Below are positions 1-10,470 of a stretch of 64,000 nt of DNA, piece after piece. Origin of the DNA: Hemerocallis citrina. Its lineage: Eukaryota > Streptophyta > Magnoliopsida > Asparagales > Asphodelaceae. The stretch spans positions 246,835,818 through 246,899,817 of the forward strand of contig CM030364.1 of NCBI GenBank assembly GCA_017893485.1. The letters are read 5' to 3'. The position numbers and the translations under genes were made by a program. Under the pieces are notes generated by a model. That model searched no databases. It had not been told where the DNA came from and worked only from the letters and a program-made list of their open reading frames with translations. Each line of letters starts with the position of its first letter. Within the stretch, counting starts at the first letter, position 1.

Positions 1-405
1 TATTGGAAGTCCTTTATCCCCTACAGACCAAGTCTTAATAAAGTACTGCCAATATCTCTCTACTTAACCTGTTATTGGGAATAACGGGTTAAGATCACTT
101 AACCCGTTATTCACAAAAACGGGTTAAGTAGAGAGATATTGGCAGTACTTTATCCCTTACATATCAAGTTATCATAATGTACTGCCAATATCTCTCCACG
201 ATAACGGGTTAAGATCGCTTAACCCGTTATCCTCAACAACGGGTTAAGTAGAGAGATATTGGCCATACATACCAAGTTTTCATAATATACTGCCAATATC
301 TATCTACTTAACCCGTTATTGATGATAACGGGTTAAGTGATCTTAACCCGTTATTCCCAATCACGTGTTAAGTAGAAAGGTATTTTTATACTTTCTACAA
401 CTTTC
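1..405. repeat. Hairpin repeat array A, three units
   Basis: Three imperfect palindromes lie at about 43-148, 178-266 and 287-388. Each begins GTACTGCCAATATCTCTCTA, continues into TTAACCCGTTAT, and returns through the reverse complement to the matching outer arm. A second, inner inverted pair (AACGGGTTAAG followed by CTTAACCCGTT) sits in the middle, so each unit could fold as a nested hairpin of about 100 bp. The spacers between units resemble each other (a TTATCCCCTACAGACCAAGT-like stretch). The same unit recurs at about 1.95, 2.6 and 4.3-4.8 kb. I infer a transposon terminal or subterminal repeat, probably of a Mutator-like element. No coding sequence is present. Confidence 0.85.
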
Positions 406-574
406 TCTTCACTATTTGCGAACATTATCTCCTGAACTCTACAAAGTGACATTTATATGCTTGTAAATCGTTTATATTTTTTTATTAATTTCCATTTATT
501 GCCAAGTAACTAACCAATATAAAATCGTTAACATTAAATGTGGTCAAAAAGTTCAAAAAATAAAATTTGATAAC

Positions 575-665
575 TTGCTTAGGGTTAGGGTTAGGGTAAG
601 CTAGGGTTAAGGGTTAGTGTAGGGTTATGTGTTGGGGTTAGGGTAAGGGTTAATATTTGTAGTAA
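575..665. repeat. Degenerate telomere-like GGGTTA tract
   Basis: Irregular copies of AGGGTT(A)n occur here, for example AGGGTTAGGGTTAGGGTAAG. The plant telomere repeat is TTTAGGG. This tract is close but irregular, mixing 6-, 7- and 8-base units, so it is either an interstitial telomere-like repeat or simply low-complexity sequence. Similar tracts occur at 1880-1915 (CCCTAA strand), 2090-2140 and 2255-2560. Confidence 0.6.
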
Positions 666-724
666 GTGGTTGTTTTTGGTTTTGATTAATTAGGTTAATA
701 TTTGTAGCTCTCCGATCTAAAACG

Positions 725-1800
725 CACTGAATCTTTTCCATTATTGGGTTCTACATGTGGGGTTCTACATGTGGTGTTCCACATGTAACGGAGTATAATC
801 CGATGTGATTTTCACAATTTCATTCAAATCCCCCAAATCTGGTAGTTTTGAACAAAATCATCCAAACCCTAGAATATCTCTTCAATCGTCAATGGAGTTC
901 TGTTACCGCTCCAGCGAAGAGAGACCGGCACCAACACACTGAATCTTTTCCATTATTGGATTCTACATGTGGCGTTGTACATGTGGTGCCAACTTTGTAG
1001 AGTGAAATGTAATAGTAGGCAAGCTATGGACTTGTATTTTTTTTCCCACAATTGGATCTGATGACTCTCCGATCTAAAACGCATTGAATCTTTTTCAATA
1101 TTGGGTTCTACATGTGGGGTTCTACATGTGGTGCCCACTATGCAGAGTGAAATGTAATAGTAGACAAGTTATGAACAAGTTGTTTTTCCCCAACATTTGA
1201 CCTGATGACTCTTCGATCTAAAGCGCACTGAATCTTTTCCATTATTGGGTTGTACATGTGGTGCCCAATTTGTAGAGTGAAATGTAATAGTATCCAAGTT
1301 ATGTACTTTAGGTTTTTCCAATTTGGCACTATATGTAGGGATATACATGTAGTGCAAGTTATCAAAGAGCATTATTTCAAGGATCTTGTGAATGAGATTG
1401 GATTGGAGTTTTGTCAACTCATGGATTCCATAACTTGCCTACTTTTACATATCACTGTGGGTGTGTGGGCAGCACATCTAGATCCCCACAAGTAGAATCC
1501 AACATAGCATCCTCGGTCCTTGCTCTTTTTCTCTTCATAGTTTCCCCTTCACTCAGATAGATTTTGCTAAGTCTATGTCGAGGAATGGAGTGTTCATTTT
1601 TGTTTAGGATAACTTTGCCTACTATTATTGGAGACTCGACAAAAGTGGGCACCACATGTAGATCCCCACATGTAGAACAAGTCCATAACGGGCCTATTAT
1701 TACATTTCACTATACAACATAGGTACCACATCTACAACAAGGCCATAACTTGCCTACTATTATTGGAGACTTCCTCCCCGTACATGTAGTACAAGTCCTT
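725..1800. repeat. Direct repeats with TACATGTGG core
   Basis: A segment reading CACTGAATCTTTTCCATTAT, then one or two TACATGTGG words, then GTAGAGTGAAATGTAATAGT recurs near 730, 940, 1085 and 1230, at roughly 145-210 bp spacing. Later copies of the TACATGTGG / CCACATGT words lie at 1330-1360, 1645-1680 and 1720-1790. The short open frames here (for example 1138-1365 and 1452-1655) read through the repeats on either strand and resemble no protein I know. I annotate the stretch as a decayed tandem repeat with no gene. Confidence 0.65.
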
Positions 1801-1949
1801 AACTTGATTTTACAATCGAAGAACAGAATTGGCAAAGCTGCGGGGACTGAGAGGAAGTGGAAGAAAGAGTTTTAAGATTTAATCCTAACCCTAACAATAA
1901 CCCTAACACAATTTGTTTGTATTGTATATTATTATTTGTTTTATGAACT

Positions 1950-2012
1950 TCTGCAAATATCTCTCTACTGAACCCGTTTTTGGAGATGACGGATTAAGTA
2001 CACTTAACCCCA
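1950..2012. repeat. Partial hairpin unit A
   Basis: A degraded half-unit of the hairpin family at the start of the window: AATATCTCTCTACTGAACCCGT followed by GACGGATTAAG and CTTAACCC. The second outer arm is missing. It lies between two telomere-like tracts. Confidence 0.6.
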
Positions 2013-2084
2013 CGCATTAACAATTTTTTTGTAAAAAAAAACGAAAATGTTTGTAAATCTTATAAAAATACATTATCAAATTTA

Positions 2085-2570
2085 CATAAATAGGGTTACG
2101 GCTTGGGTGAGAGTAGGGTTACAGTAGGGTTACGGGTAGGGTTAGAATAGATCTCTCTACATTAGAGTTATATTAGTTCGTAGGGTTATTTCCAATTTTT
2201 AATAAACTTTTTCATATTTTCAACTATATTATTTATTTTCATAATGTTTAAAATTACTCTAACCCTACTGTAACCCTACTTTAACTCTCCAACCCTACTG
2301 TAACCCTAAGAACTACTCTAACCTACTCTAACCTTATCTCTAAACCTACTATAACCTTACCATGAACTTGTCCTGACCTTACTCTAACCTTATCTCTGAA
2401 CTTACTCTAACCTTATCTCTAAACCTACTCTAACCTACTCTAACCTTATCTCTAACCTTTTCTAAACCTACAAACTTGTCCCAACCCTACTCTAACCTTG
2501 TCCGAACCCTATCTCTAAACCTTATTCTAACCTTATCTCTAAACCTACTCTAAGTATGCAACAACAGAGG
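2085..2570. repeat. Telomere-like and CTAACC-rich tracts
   Basis: At 2090-2140 there are G-rich AGGGTTA-like units. From 2255 to about 2560 the same strand carries C-rich variants (TAACCCTACT, TCTAACCTTATCTCTAAACC), so the two halves are inverted to each other around an A/T-rich centre. Units vary from about 7 to 20 bases and are not canonical telomere repeat. No gene was seen. Confidence 0.55.
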
Positions 2571-2611
2571 AATGTACAGAAGTGCTTCGATGTTCACAGA
2601 CCAAGTATTCA

Positions 2612-2738
2612 TAATGTTCGTCCAAAATATCTCTACCTAACCCGTTATTGGTGATGACGGGTTAAGTACACTTAACCCGTCGTCACCAATAACCCGTCAT
2701 CACTAATGACGTGTTATGTAGAGATATATTGGCAGAAC
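2612..2738. repeat. Single hairpin unit A
   Basis: One diverged unit: AATATCTCTACCTAACCCGT, inner arms GACGGGTTAAG / CTTAACCCGTCGTC, and a closing arm TAGAGATATATTGGCAGAAC. The inner word reads CCCGTCATCACC, a variant also seen at 4376-4400, linking these copies. Confidence 0.75.
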
Positions 2739-2759
2739 TTCATCAAGTACAGACCCACG

Positions 2760-3215
2760 AACCACTTAACCAGTCTGCGGCTGTTGCTTCTTTGTTGCCT
2801 TGCGCTTGTTTTCACGCTAATCTTCATTTCTTCTTGTTATCTTGCCTTCTTCATTCAATGTTTTTGAGAAGTGTATCATTTGCTTCTTGTTTTCTTCCCA
2901 TCTTCATTCAACATTTTCAGATATGGGGAACAATGCATTCTTGTTTTTTTGTTGCTTCTTTTCTTGCCTTCTTCATTTCCTTCTTATTTACTTCCCTTCT
3001 TCATTCAAGCCTTTCCATAAATGCATGAATGCATTCTTGTTTTCTTCTTGTATCCTTTCTTGACTTCTTCATTTCCTTATTGTTTTTTTCCCTTCTTCAT
3101 TCAACATTTTCAAAACTTAATCAATGCATTCTTGTTTTATTGCTCTTGTTTGTTTGCCTTCTTCATTTGCCTATAACTTTGAATCAATGATTTCTTCTTC
3201 AATGAAGAAAATAAA
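2760..3215 (+). repeat. Pyrimidine-rich tandem repeat, about 95-bp unit
   Basis: Four loose copies of a unit built from GCATTCTTGTTTT, CTTGCCTTCTTCATTTCC and CCCTTCTTCATTCAA occur, with CTTCATTCAA words near 2850, 2900, 3000 and 3095. The open frames at 2711-3028 and 2842-3063 are translations of this low-complexity repeat and are rejected as genes. From 3215 to 3330 the strand bias flips to a purine-rich tract (GGAGGAAAAAAAGAAAAG type). Confidence 0.6.
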
Positions 3216-3334
3216 GCAAATGAAGTAAAGTAAGGAAAAAAAAGAGATGGAGGAGGCTCCTGCAAGAGGGAGGAAAAAAAGGGAGGAAAAAAAAGAAAAG
3301 AAAGGAAAAGAAAGTAGCCTGTGTTCAAGGAGAC

Positions 3335-4315
3335 TCTCCTTCATCATTCTTGATAACATTGTTTATAGAATATGAAGGGGGAAAATGTTTCAGAAAGAAG
3401 CTGAAGATGCAGAAGTAGAGAGACAGATGCATGTCTACATTAGCGTACAAGTGCATGCTTGGTTTCCTTCAATGGGTAGGGAGGACTCTTGACTCTACCT
3501 TTTTTTTTCTTCATTCCCCTAACTCTTCTTTTGGGGCTTTTTTAATGAATGCAGAAGTAGCAATTCTTCTCCCTTCATACACATTCGTTTCCTATTGTTA
3601 CACAGAGTGCAACAATTCTCTGGTTTCGTAGGACGGAGTAGTGGTAGGTGTCACAATGTATTCATGGTACTTTTCAACTTCTTGGCATACAAACCTCACA
3701 GCCATGCAACAAATAGTACGAATATGAAGCGTGCGTGTCAAGAAGTTGTCAAGTACTTTGAATATACGGTTACACCCACTACTACTCTATCCCACGAACC
3801 GGAGAATTGCTACCTCTGTGTAATAGTAGTGAACTAAATTGTATGCAGGGGGGATAACTGCTACTTATGCATTCAAAAAAAGGCAGTGTCAGCAGTCCTT
3901 CCTACCCGTTGAGAAGAAACCCAGCATGTACTTGTATACTAAATTAATTGCAAATTTTGGTGAAAGTGTCAAAGAATGACTTTGTAATAGCAATAGGCTT
4001 TAGTTTTGTATGCATTCTATGTATGTTCAATTTACATGTATTTTTCAGTTTGTAATGTATGATGTACAAAGCTGTTATAAGATATAACCCGTATCCCAAT
4101 ATTCTCCGAACTTTATCTTGAAAATTTGAAGAGTTGTAGCACAAAGGCCAAGACACTGCAAATATCATTCATCTCTAACGGGTTAAGTATCCCAAGATTG
4201 ATGTGAATTGCTGAATGAACAAATTATCATCTGTAGAAGTTGTTGTGAATGAACAAATTATGTGAAGTTGTATATGTATCAACAAAAGCACATAGAGCCT
4301 ACACAGATAAAAGTT
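3335..4315. other. Unassigned sequence
   Basis: About 1 kb without a recognisable gene. Short open frames at 3431-3631, 3595-3837 and 3944-4168 show no family motif. Stray hairpin-A words (AACGGGTTAAGTA near 4178) suggest this is eroded transposon interior or spacer. Confidence 0.5.
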
Positions 4316-4317
4316 CT

Positions 4318-4850
4318 GTAAAAATCTCTCTACTTAACCCGTTATTTACGATGACGGATTAGGTGATCCTAACCCGTCATCACCAATAACGGGTTAAGTA
4401 GATTGATATTGGCAGGACTACATCCCCTACAGACAAGTATCGATAAAGTACTGCAAATTTCTCTCTACTTAACCCGTTATTGGGGATAACGGGTTAAGAT
4501 CACTTAACCCGTTATCATGAACAACGGGTTAAGTAAAGAGATATTGGCCAGACTTCATCCCTATACAGACTAAGTTTCCATAAAGTACTGCCAATATCTA
4601 TCTAGTTAACCCGTTATTGACGATAATGGGTTAAATGATCTTAACCTGTTATCCTCAATAATGGGTTAAGTAGAGAGAAATTGGCAGCACTTTATGAAAA
4701 CTTGGTTTGTAGGGAATGAAGTCCTGCCAATATCAATCTACTTAACCTGTTATCCATAATAACGGGTTTAGTTATTTTAAACCGTTATCCTAAATAACAT
4801 GCAAGGTTTATCCAATGTTGGCAGTATTTTATCTTCAAAAGGTAAGTTTG
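4318..4850. repeat. Hairpin repeat array A, four units
   Basis: Four hairpin units start near 4326, 4452, 4586 and 4728, each with the TACTTAACCCGTTAT arm, an inverted inner pair and a closing GTTAAGTAGAGAGATATTGGC arm. Spacers contain the same CATCCCCTACAGAC-like segment as the array at 1-405. The last unit is degraded. The array lies 3' of the FAR1-type transposase pseudogene and could be its terminal region. The matching word at 10.2 kb, on the other side, supports that, but I found no target duplication to prove it. Confidence 0.8.
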
Positions 4851-4854
4851 CACC

Positions 4855-5625
4855 AAGTTTTCACAATTTTCCACAAATAAAAAAAATCCATCAGCATAGA
4901 TGTATTTCATAAATACACATTTTGCACAGATAAATAAAAATCACTCACAACCTTCAACACAAATATACATTCACTAACTAATTACAACAACAACATCCAT
5001 AACAACATGTATGGTTCACAAATACAGAAATTGCACATATACACAAATTGCACTAAGATTAAATACAACACCAGTAATATATTTATAAATAAAAAAATGT
5101 TGACTTCGGCATATATATTCAATGACCCACAACATCAAGACCCACAAAAACATATGTAGTTCACAAATACACAAAATGCACACATACACAAATTGCACTA
5201 TGATTAAATACACCAGTAATCTAATTGTACAAAAAAGAAACGTTCAATTGACCACATATATACAATCAAAAGTATGGAACTTTCCAATAATTGATTCCTT
5301 CTATGGGCACGATTTTGCTTCATTCCGGACCTATACCACCCAAAAATAATTTGGTTAATAATAAAGTCAAAAATAACAATTCGCTTCACATCGAAAGACA
5401 AAAGTAAGCAATTATTCGGTGTTTATCTTGAAAGTTTGATATGACATACATAACACGAAAAACCCCTTAGCACGAACCTTCACCTTCATCATCATCACTC
5501 TCTCCAGCGTTTGGAGCTTCTTCATACCCTACTGATCATGGGTTAGTATCAACTACAACAAGTTTATATTCATTGAGTCCAATTAGCAAATATTTAGTCT
5601 TCGATATATTACCTTGCCATATTTT
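4855..5625. other. AT-rich spacer with an 85-bp direct duplication
   Basis: A segment of about 85 bases (TTCACAAATACA, GCACATATACACAAATTGCA, GATTAAATACA, CCAGTAAT) occurs at about 5013-5097 and again, diverged, at about 5158-5240. The open frames across it (5016-5213, 5122-5349, 5204-5401) overlap each other on both strands and resemble nothing. No gene was seen between the hairpin array and the C-terminal end of the FAR1-type pseudogene. Confidence 0.5.
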
Positions 5626-5629
5626 TTGG

Positions 5630-7777
5630 CTAATTTCGTGAATCGTGACATACGACACGAAGGCATGTCCTGCACGGTCTTGGTCTCTTCGTTTTTTGGG
5701 ATTCTCTGATAGACTTCAACCTCTTACCTTCAGGCCCCCCCTTTGTGGTGCATTGCACGGGGTCCCCCACTGGTGCATGTGCATGTCCATGTCCACCACT
5801 CTCTAGTTGTGCGCTACCTTCGTGTGGTGTACTATTCCCGGATTAAATGTGAGAAAAGCCTTCGATTCCTTTGAGCATGTGGTCGAGCATGTACTTGTAC
5901 CATCGCTCTGAAGAACAACCAAGATCGACCAAATATCTTGAGTGCATAGTTAGTTCACAATAACGAGAGGCAAAATTGTCACCCATACTATTGGAAACAG
6001 GTGTACTGCTTCTTGTCAGTTGATTCCTGGTCCATCGCCTACAAATATGTTGCTCGGGTAGTGCGGTGTGATCTGTGAACCAAATAACTGCCAATAAATG
6101 TTTGCAGGGAATGCCAACGAAGTCATACATGGCATAAGGGCATGTAGCCATTTTACGGATTTTACAAAAAGAAATCACCCTCCACGATTCTGAATTTCTA
6201 CAAACGGTTACAGAAAAAGCTGCACTATCTGGTGTATCCATATTCGTAATTAAACTCACATTAAGTAATAAGCTTTTTACAACTTATTGTTGGAATTTGT
6301 AGAAAATCATCAGTGTGTATGTTCCCGCCATTTGTGACTCCAACGCCTATTCGGTCTTCAATTTTGGCATCTTCTCGTGATTACGATGAGTTTCTTTAAG
6401 TTCATCGTGTCTTTGTTTTACTAAGACTCGGTCAAAGATGATAGCAAATTCATGTAATGAGTACTTTTTATGAGTATGTTGCTTCAAGGATGAATGTAGC
6501 GATTCGCTACGTTGGGTACTCAACATGCCGCCCCAAAATGAGTCTCTTGCGTACACGAGAGCCCATTTCACGCGAATCTCAAATTTATCATTCAACCACT
6601 TGTTATTCTCATGTTTGTACTGGAAAATCAAAATTTTCCACTTCTGTTCAAATTCAGTTTTTTATTCTGCCGTATAAATGATAGTCTTCAAAGCATTCCT
6701 AAACTCGTCAATGTTATTCGGCATACGCACTTCATGCGGTAACTTATCCAAAATATGCCAAATACAATATCTATGTGACGTGATCGAGAAAACTTTCTTA
6801 ACTGCAGCACTTATTCTACGATCCTCATCTGTCACGATGTTCATCAGATCGTGAGTTATTGCTCCTCGTCACTTTTCAAAGAACCACTCAAATGAGGATG
6901 CCTTCTTATTTGGGATGAACCCACAACCTAGGAATACTGATTGCCAATGATGGTTGAATCCAACAAATGGTACAAACAACATCCCGTATCGGTTTGTGTT
7001 GTGGGTAGCATCAAAGCAAACAACATCCCCAAATACTTCATAATTCTTTCTAGCGATACCATCCACCTAGACACAATGGGACAATCGCCCTTCGAGATCA
7101 CATTGGTAATCATAAAAAAATAAAGGATCGGTCTCCTTTTTGGATTCAAAGAACTCACGTAGCATTTGCCCGTCGTGTCCTTTTAAACCTTCCATCTCGT
7201 CTCTCCTGAGATTTCTGACATCGGTTTCAGTGAAACCAATTTTCTCATTACCCCCACTTGCACCTTCGAAGAATAGCATTTGTTTGCATACAGTGACATT
7301 AGTTTCGGTAAGTTGACCAATTACTTTTTTATCTGTATTTGTCAATTCACAGTTTCGAGTTAGCAAGTGACGTCTACCGGGTGAAGTAAATTCGTGATTG
7401 TGTGGTTCATTAAATGAATAAATAATTCATGAATTACTTTGTGGGTTTAGTTTGACACGAACGAAAGCTTTGCAACCTGTTCTAGAAGTTGTTCATCGTC
7501 TAGCTTCATTCTGATTATTCGGTGACTTCCCGACTTTATTACATACATATGATTTATCCACTACATCGTTTTCCTTGTATTTATTTCCACCCCTACGCAT
7601 AGAGAATCCAGCACATTTACAGTACGATGAATAAATTTTTTTCGATTCCTCTAGAGTGGGAAATGTCATACCAATCTTTGGTTTTAGGTGCTCGTCAACA
7701 TGAGGAAGAAACTCGCCAATTTATTGTGCACGAACAAATTTCTCTCCGGCAACAGAACTTCCTTCAAAACTGTCCAT
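5630..7777 (-). pseudogene. FAR1/FHY3-type MULE transposase, stop-riddled
   Basis: A FAR1-family Mutator-like transposase read on the minus strand from an ATG at 7777 to a TAG at 5632-5630, about 716 codons in a single frame. The N-terminal FAR1 DNA-binding domain (about 7680-7380) shows the GMTFPTLEESKKIY stretch, CGFSMRRG-like residues and a closing PHNHEF. The MULE catalytic region (about 7066-6480) shows VCFDATHNTNRYGMLFVPFV, VTDEDRR and STQRSES, giving candidate acidic residues D, D and E, plus HRYCIWHI. The SWIM zinc finger is C-P-Y...GIPCKHLLAV (about 6150-6080). The basic tail has KGGPEGKRLKS and CRTC. Nine in-frame stops lie near 7723, 7495, 7429, 7069, 6868, 6661, 6346, 6286 and 5842, but no frameshift was found. 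It is nonfunctional as it stands. The alternative, a domesticated FAR1 gene, is unlikely given the stops and the repeat flanks. Confidence 0.93.
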
Positions 7778-7867
7778 ACCTAAGAAAATGAAAAGGAGAA
7801 CAATTAGGGCTACTAAACCCGTTACGGAATGTGATGAAAATTTTCGAACTTTATTTACATATTATTA

Positions 7868-9575
7868 TAGAAACGTGAGAAAACCGTACAAACGACATCT
7901 ACAATTTATAAAACTTTGCAACTTACTTTAATTCACATAGCACAAGCCACCGTAACTTGCAGAAGTGATTTTTGACTCACGGTATGCGAGATACGGTCGT
8001 GTACCGCTGTATTTGGTGTTTTTATAACCAAAAGCGACACATGACTGTATCTCTCGGACCGTTAGTAGAAACTCACTTCTACAAATTGTGGTTGCTTGAG
8101 CTACGTGAGACCATCCCAGTCGCAAAATTTCATATTTTTTGAAGGTCGTTTGAAGGGTTTTCTAGTATAACCGTACTAAACGCGTTCTAAGTCATTAACT
8201 TCTAATACGAGGAACGTGAGAGAACCACACAAACGGCATCCAAAATTTATAAAACGTTGCACCTTGCTTGAATACACGTAGCGCGAGCCACCCCAACTTG
8301 TACAAGTGAGTTTCGACTAACGGTTCGAGACATACGGTTGTGTATCACTTTATTTGGATTTTTTTTCAACCGAAAGTGATACACGGCCCTATCTATCTAA
8401 CCGTAAGTCAAAATTGAGTTCTACAAGTTTGGGTTGCTTGTGCTACGTGAGACCATCCTACTCGCAAAGTTTCGTATTTTTTGGATATCGTTTGCAAGGT
8501 TTTCTAATCTAACCGCACTAAAAAAATTCTAAGTTACTAACTTCTAATGCGAGGAACGTGACAAAACCACACAAACAGCATCAAAAATTTATAAAACTTT
8601 GTACCTTGCTTGAATTTACGTAGCGCAAGCCACCCCAACTTGTACAAGTGAGTTTCGACTAACGGTTCGAGAGATACGGCCGTGTATCACTTTATTTGGG
8701 TTTTTTTTCAATCAAAAGTGATACACGGCCGTATCTTTCTAACCGTAAGTCGAAACTGGCTTCTACAAGTTCGGATTGCTTGTGCTACGTGACACCATCC
8801 TACTTGCAAAGTTTCGTATTTTTTGGATGTCGTTTGTAGGGTTTTCTAATCTAACCGCACAGAAAAAATTCTGAGTCACTAACTTCTAATGCGAGGAACG
8901 TGAGAAAACCGCACAAAAGGCATCCAAAATTTATAAACTTTGCATCTTGCTTGAATTCATGTAGGGCAAGCCATCCCAACTTGTACAAGTGAGTTTTGAC
9001 TAACGGTTCGAGAGATACGGTCGTGTATCACTTTATTTAGGTTTTTTTCCAACCGAAAGCAATACACGGCCGTATCTCTCTAACCGTTAGTCGAAAGTGA
9101 CTTCTACAAGTTTGGGTTGCTTGGGCTATGTGAGACCATCCTACTCGCAAAGTTTCGTATTTTTTGGATGTCGTTTGCAGGATTTTCTAATCTAACCGCA
9201 CTTAAAAAATTCTAAGTCATTAACTTCTAATGCGAGGAACGTGACAAAACCCCACAAACAGCATCCGAAATTTATAAAACTTTGTATCTTGCTTGAATTC
9301 ACGTAGTGCAAGCCACCCCAACTTGTACAAGTGAGTTTCGACTAACGGTTCGAGAGATACGGCCGTGTATTACTTTATTTGGATTTTTTTCAACCGAAAG
9401 CGATACACGGCCGTATCTCTCTAACCGTGGTCAAAACTGACTTCTACAAGTTCTGGTTGCTTGTGCTACGTGAGACCATTCTATTCGCAAAGTTTCGTAT
9501 TTTTTGGATGTCGTTTGCAGGTTTTTCTAATCTAACCGCACTAACATTATTCTAAGTAATTTAATATGTTCGACA
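7868..9575. repeat. 341-bp satellite, five units
   Basis: Five tandem units have AACGTGA(G/C)AAAACC anchors at about 7872, 8213, 8554, 8896 and 9238, a period of 341-342 bp. Each unit is itself an imperfect palindrome. The left arm runs AAGCCACCCCAACTTGTACA, ACTAACGGTTCGAGAGATAC, GGCCGTGTATCACTTT. The right arm returns AAAGTGATACACGGCCGTAT, CTCTCTAACCGTTAGTCGAA, TACAAGTTTGGGTTGCTTGT. The first unit is the most diverged. The array begins about 90 bp upstream of the transposase ATG, so it occupies the expected promoter/5' side of that element. No gene lies inside it. Confidence 0.92.
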
Positions 9576-9579
9576 TGAT

Positions 9580-9980
9580 TATAAATACAACTCAATCTAC
9601 GGTATCGTCAACCGATCAACAACTATTGCACCGTGTAAATTCATCAAAATACTACTTACAAATTTCTACATCTACAAATTTTTTAGGCAATTTTAATATA
9701 CGGTAAAATCGTTGAAAGCAACAAAAATATTTTAAAAATCAACAAAATTACAATTACTAAGATAGAGATTTAATCATTGCCTTACAATATAAATCTGAAT
9801 TTCGCCAATATAGGTCAAGCTGCGAACTAGGGTTTCGTTTTTGGGATGAAAGAGTTGGGTTTGAAAGTTTGGAGTAGAGATTGGGAGAGATAGATTATAT
9901 GGGGATCGAAGAGGATGAGGAGCGGACTGAGGTGGAGGTGCGAACGGAGGAGGAGAACTACGGTTTGAGGATCAACAGAC
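9580..9980. other. Spacer upstream of the FAR1-type element
   Basis: AT-rich sequence followed by a purine-rich stretch. The open frame at 9881-10069 is mostly a translation of the GA microsatellite and is not supported. No promoter element can be assigned with confidence. Confidence 0.4.

Positions 9981-9983
<3 letters not shown>

Positions 9984-10039
<56 letters not shown>
9984..10039. repeat. (GA)n microsatellite
   Basis: An uninterrupted GA dinucleotide run of about 55 bases. Confidence 0.97.
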
Positions 10040-10043
<4 letters not shown>

Positions 10044-10199
10044 ACCTGAATGATAGAGGAGAGAAGTGAGAGAGGAGTTGCCGGAGTGAGAACATCACAA
10101 TTTCGGAGATATTGGGTTTGGGTTCATCCAAGAACGAAAGTTCAGCTTCGGGAAAAAGTCAACGAGGAAGACGAATTGTATACAGTTATGAGATTATAT

Positions 10200-10395
10200 C
10201 TTTGTCTTAACCCGTGCTTGTTAACGACGGATTAAGGCAATATTTTTTAATAAAATTTTGCCTTAACCCGTCGTTGGAAACGGCGGGTTAAGGCAAAATA
10301 TTATAAAAAAATATATGGGCCGTTGGATCTTTTTGGATCAAAGATCCAATGGCCCAGATTAAAGTTCGCACTGGTCTGTGCACACAGACCCGTTT
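10200..10395. repeat. Hairpin word A and terminal palindromes
   Basis: At 10206-10293 the pair CTTAACCCGTGCTTGTTAAC / GACGGATTAAGGC is followed by GCCTTAACCCGTCGTTGG / CGGCGGGTTAAGGC, the same word as the arrays at 0-4.8 kb. At about 10317-10356 a palindrome reads GGGCCGTTGGATC, spacer, GATCCAATGGCCC. At 10373-10390 a third reads GGTCTGTG-CA-CACAGACC. This looks like the other end of the FAR1-type MULE, but the terminus and target duplication could not be fixed. Confidence 0.6.
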
Positions 10396-10410
10396 GCAAC
10401 CGAAAAAGCC

Positions 10411-10415
<5 letters not shown>

Positions 10416-10468
<53 letters not shown>
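10416..10468. repeat. (CA)n microsatellite
   Basis: A CA dinucleotide run of about 52 bases. It sits at the left edge of the region resembling the large LTR. Confidence 0.97.

Positions 10469-10469
<1 letters not shown>

Positions 10470-10470
<1 letters not shown>

Noticed and set aside
1..405. CRISPR-like array
   Set aside because: Units are palindromic with similar spacers, not short direct repeats with unique spacers, and the sequence is plant nuclear DNA.
10373..10390. CACTA-type terminus (CACTGGTCTGTG)
   Set aside because: The CACT start occurs, but no partner terminus with a 3-bp duplication was found; better treated as a palindrome at the MULE edge.
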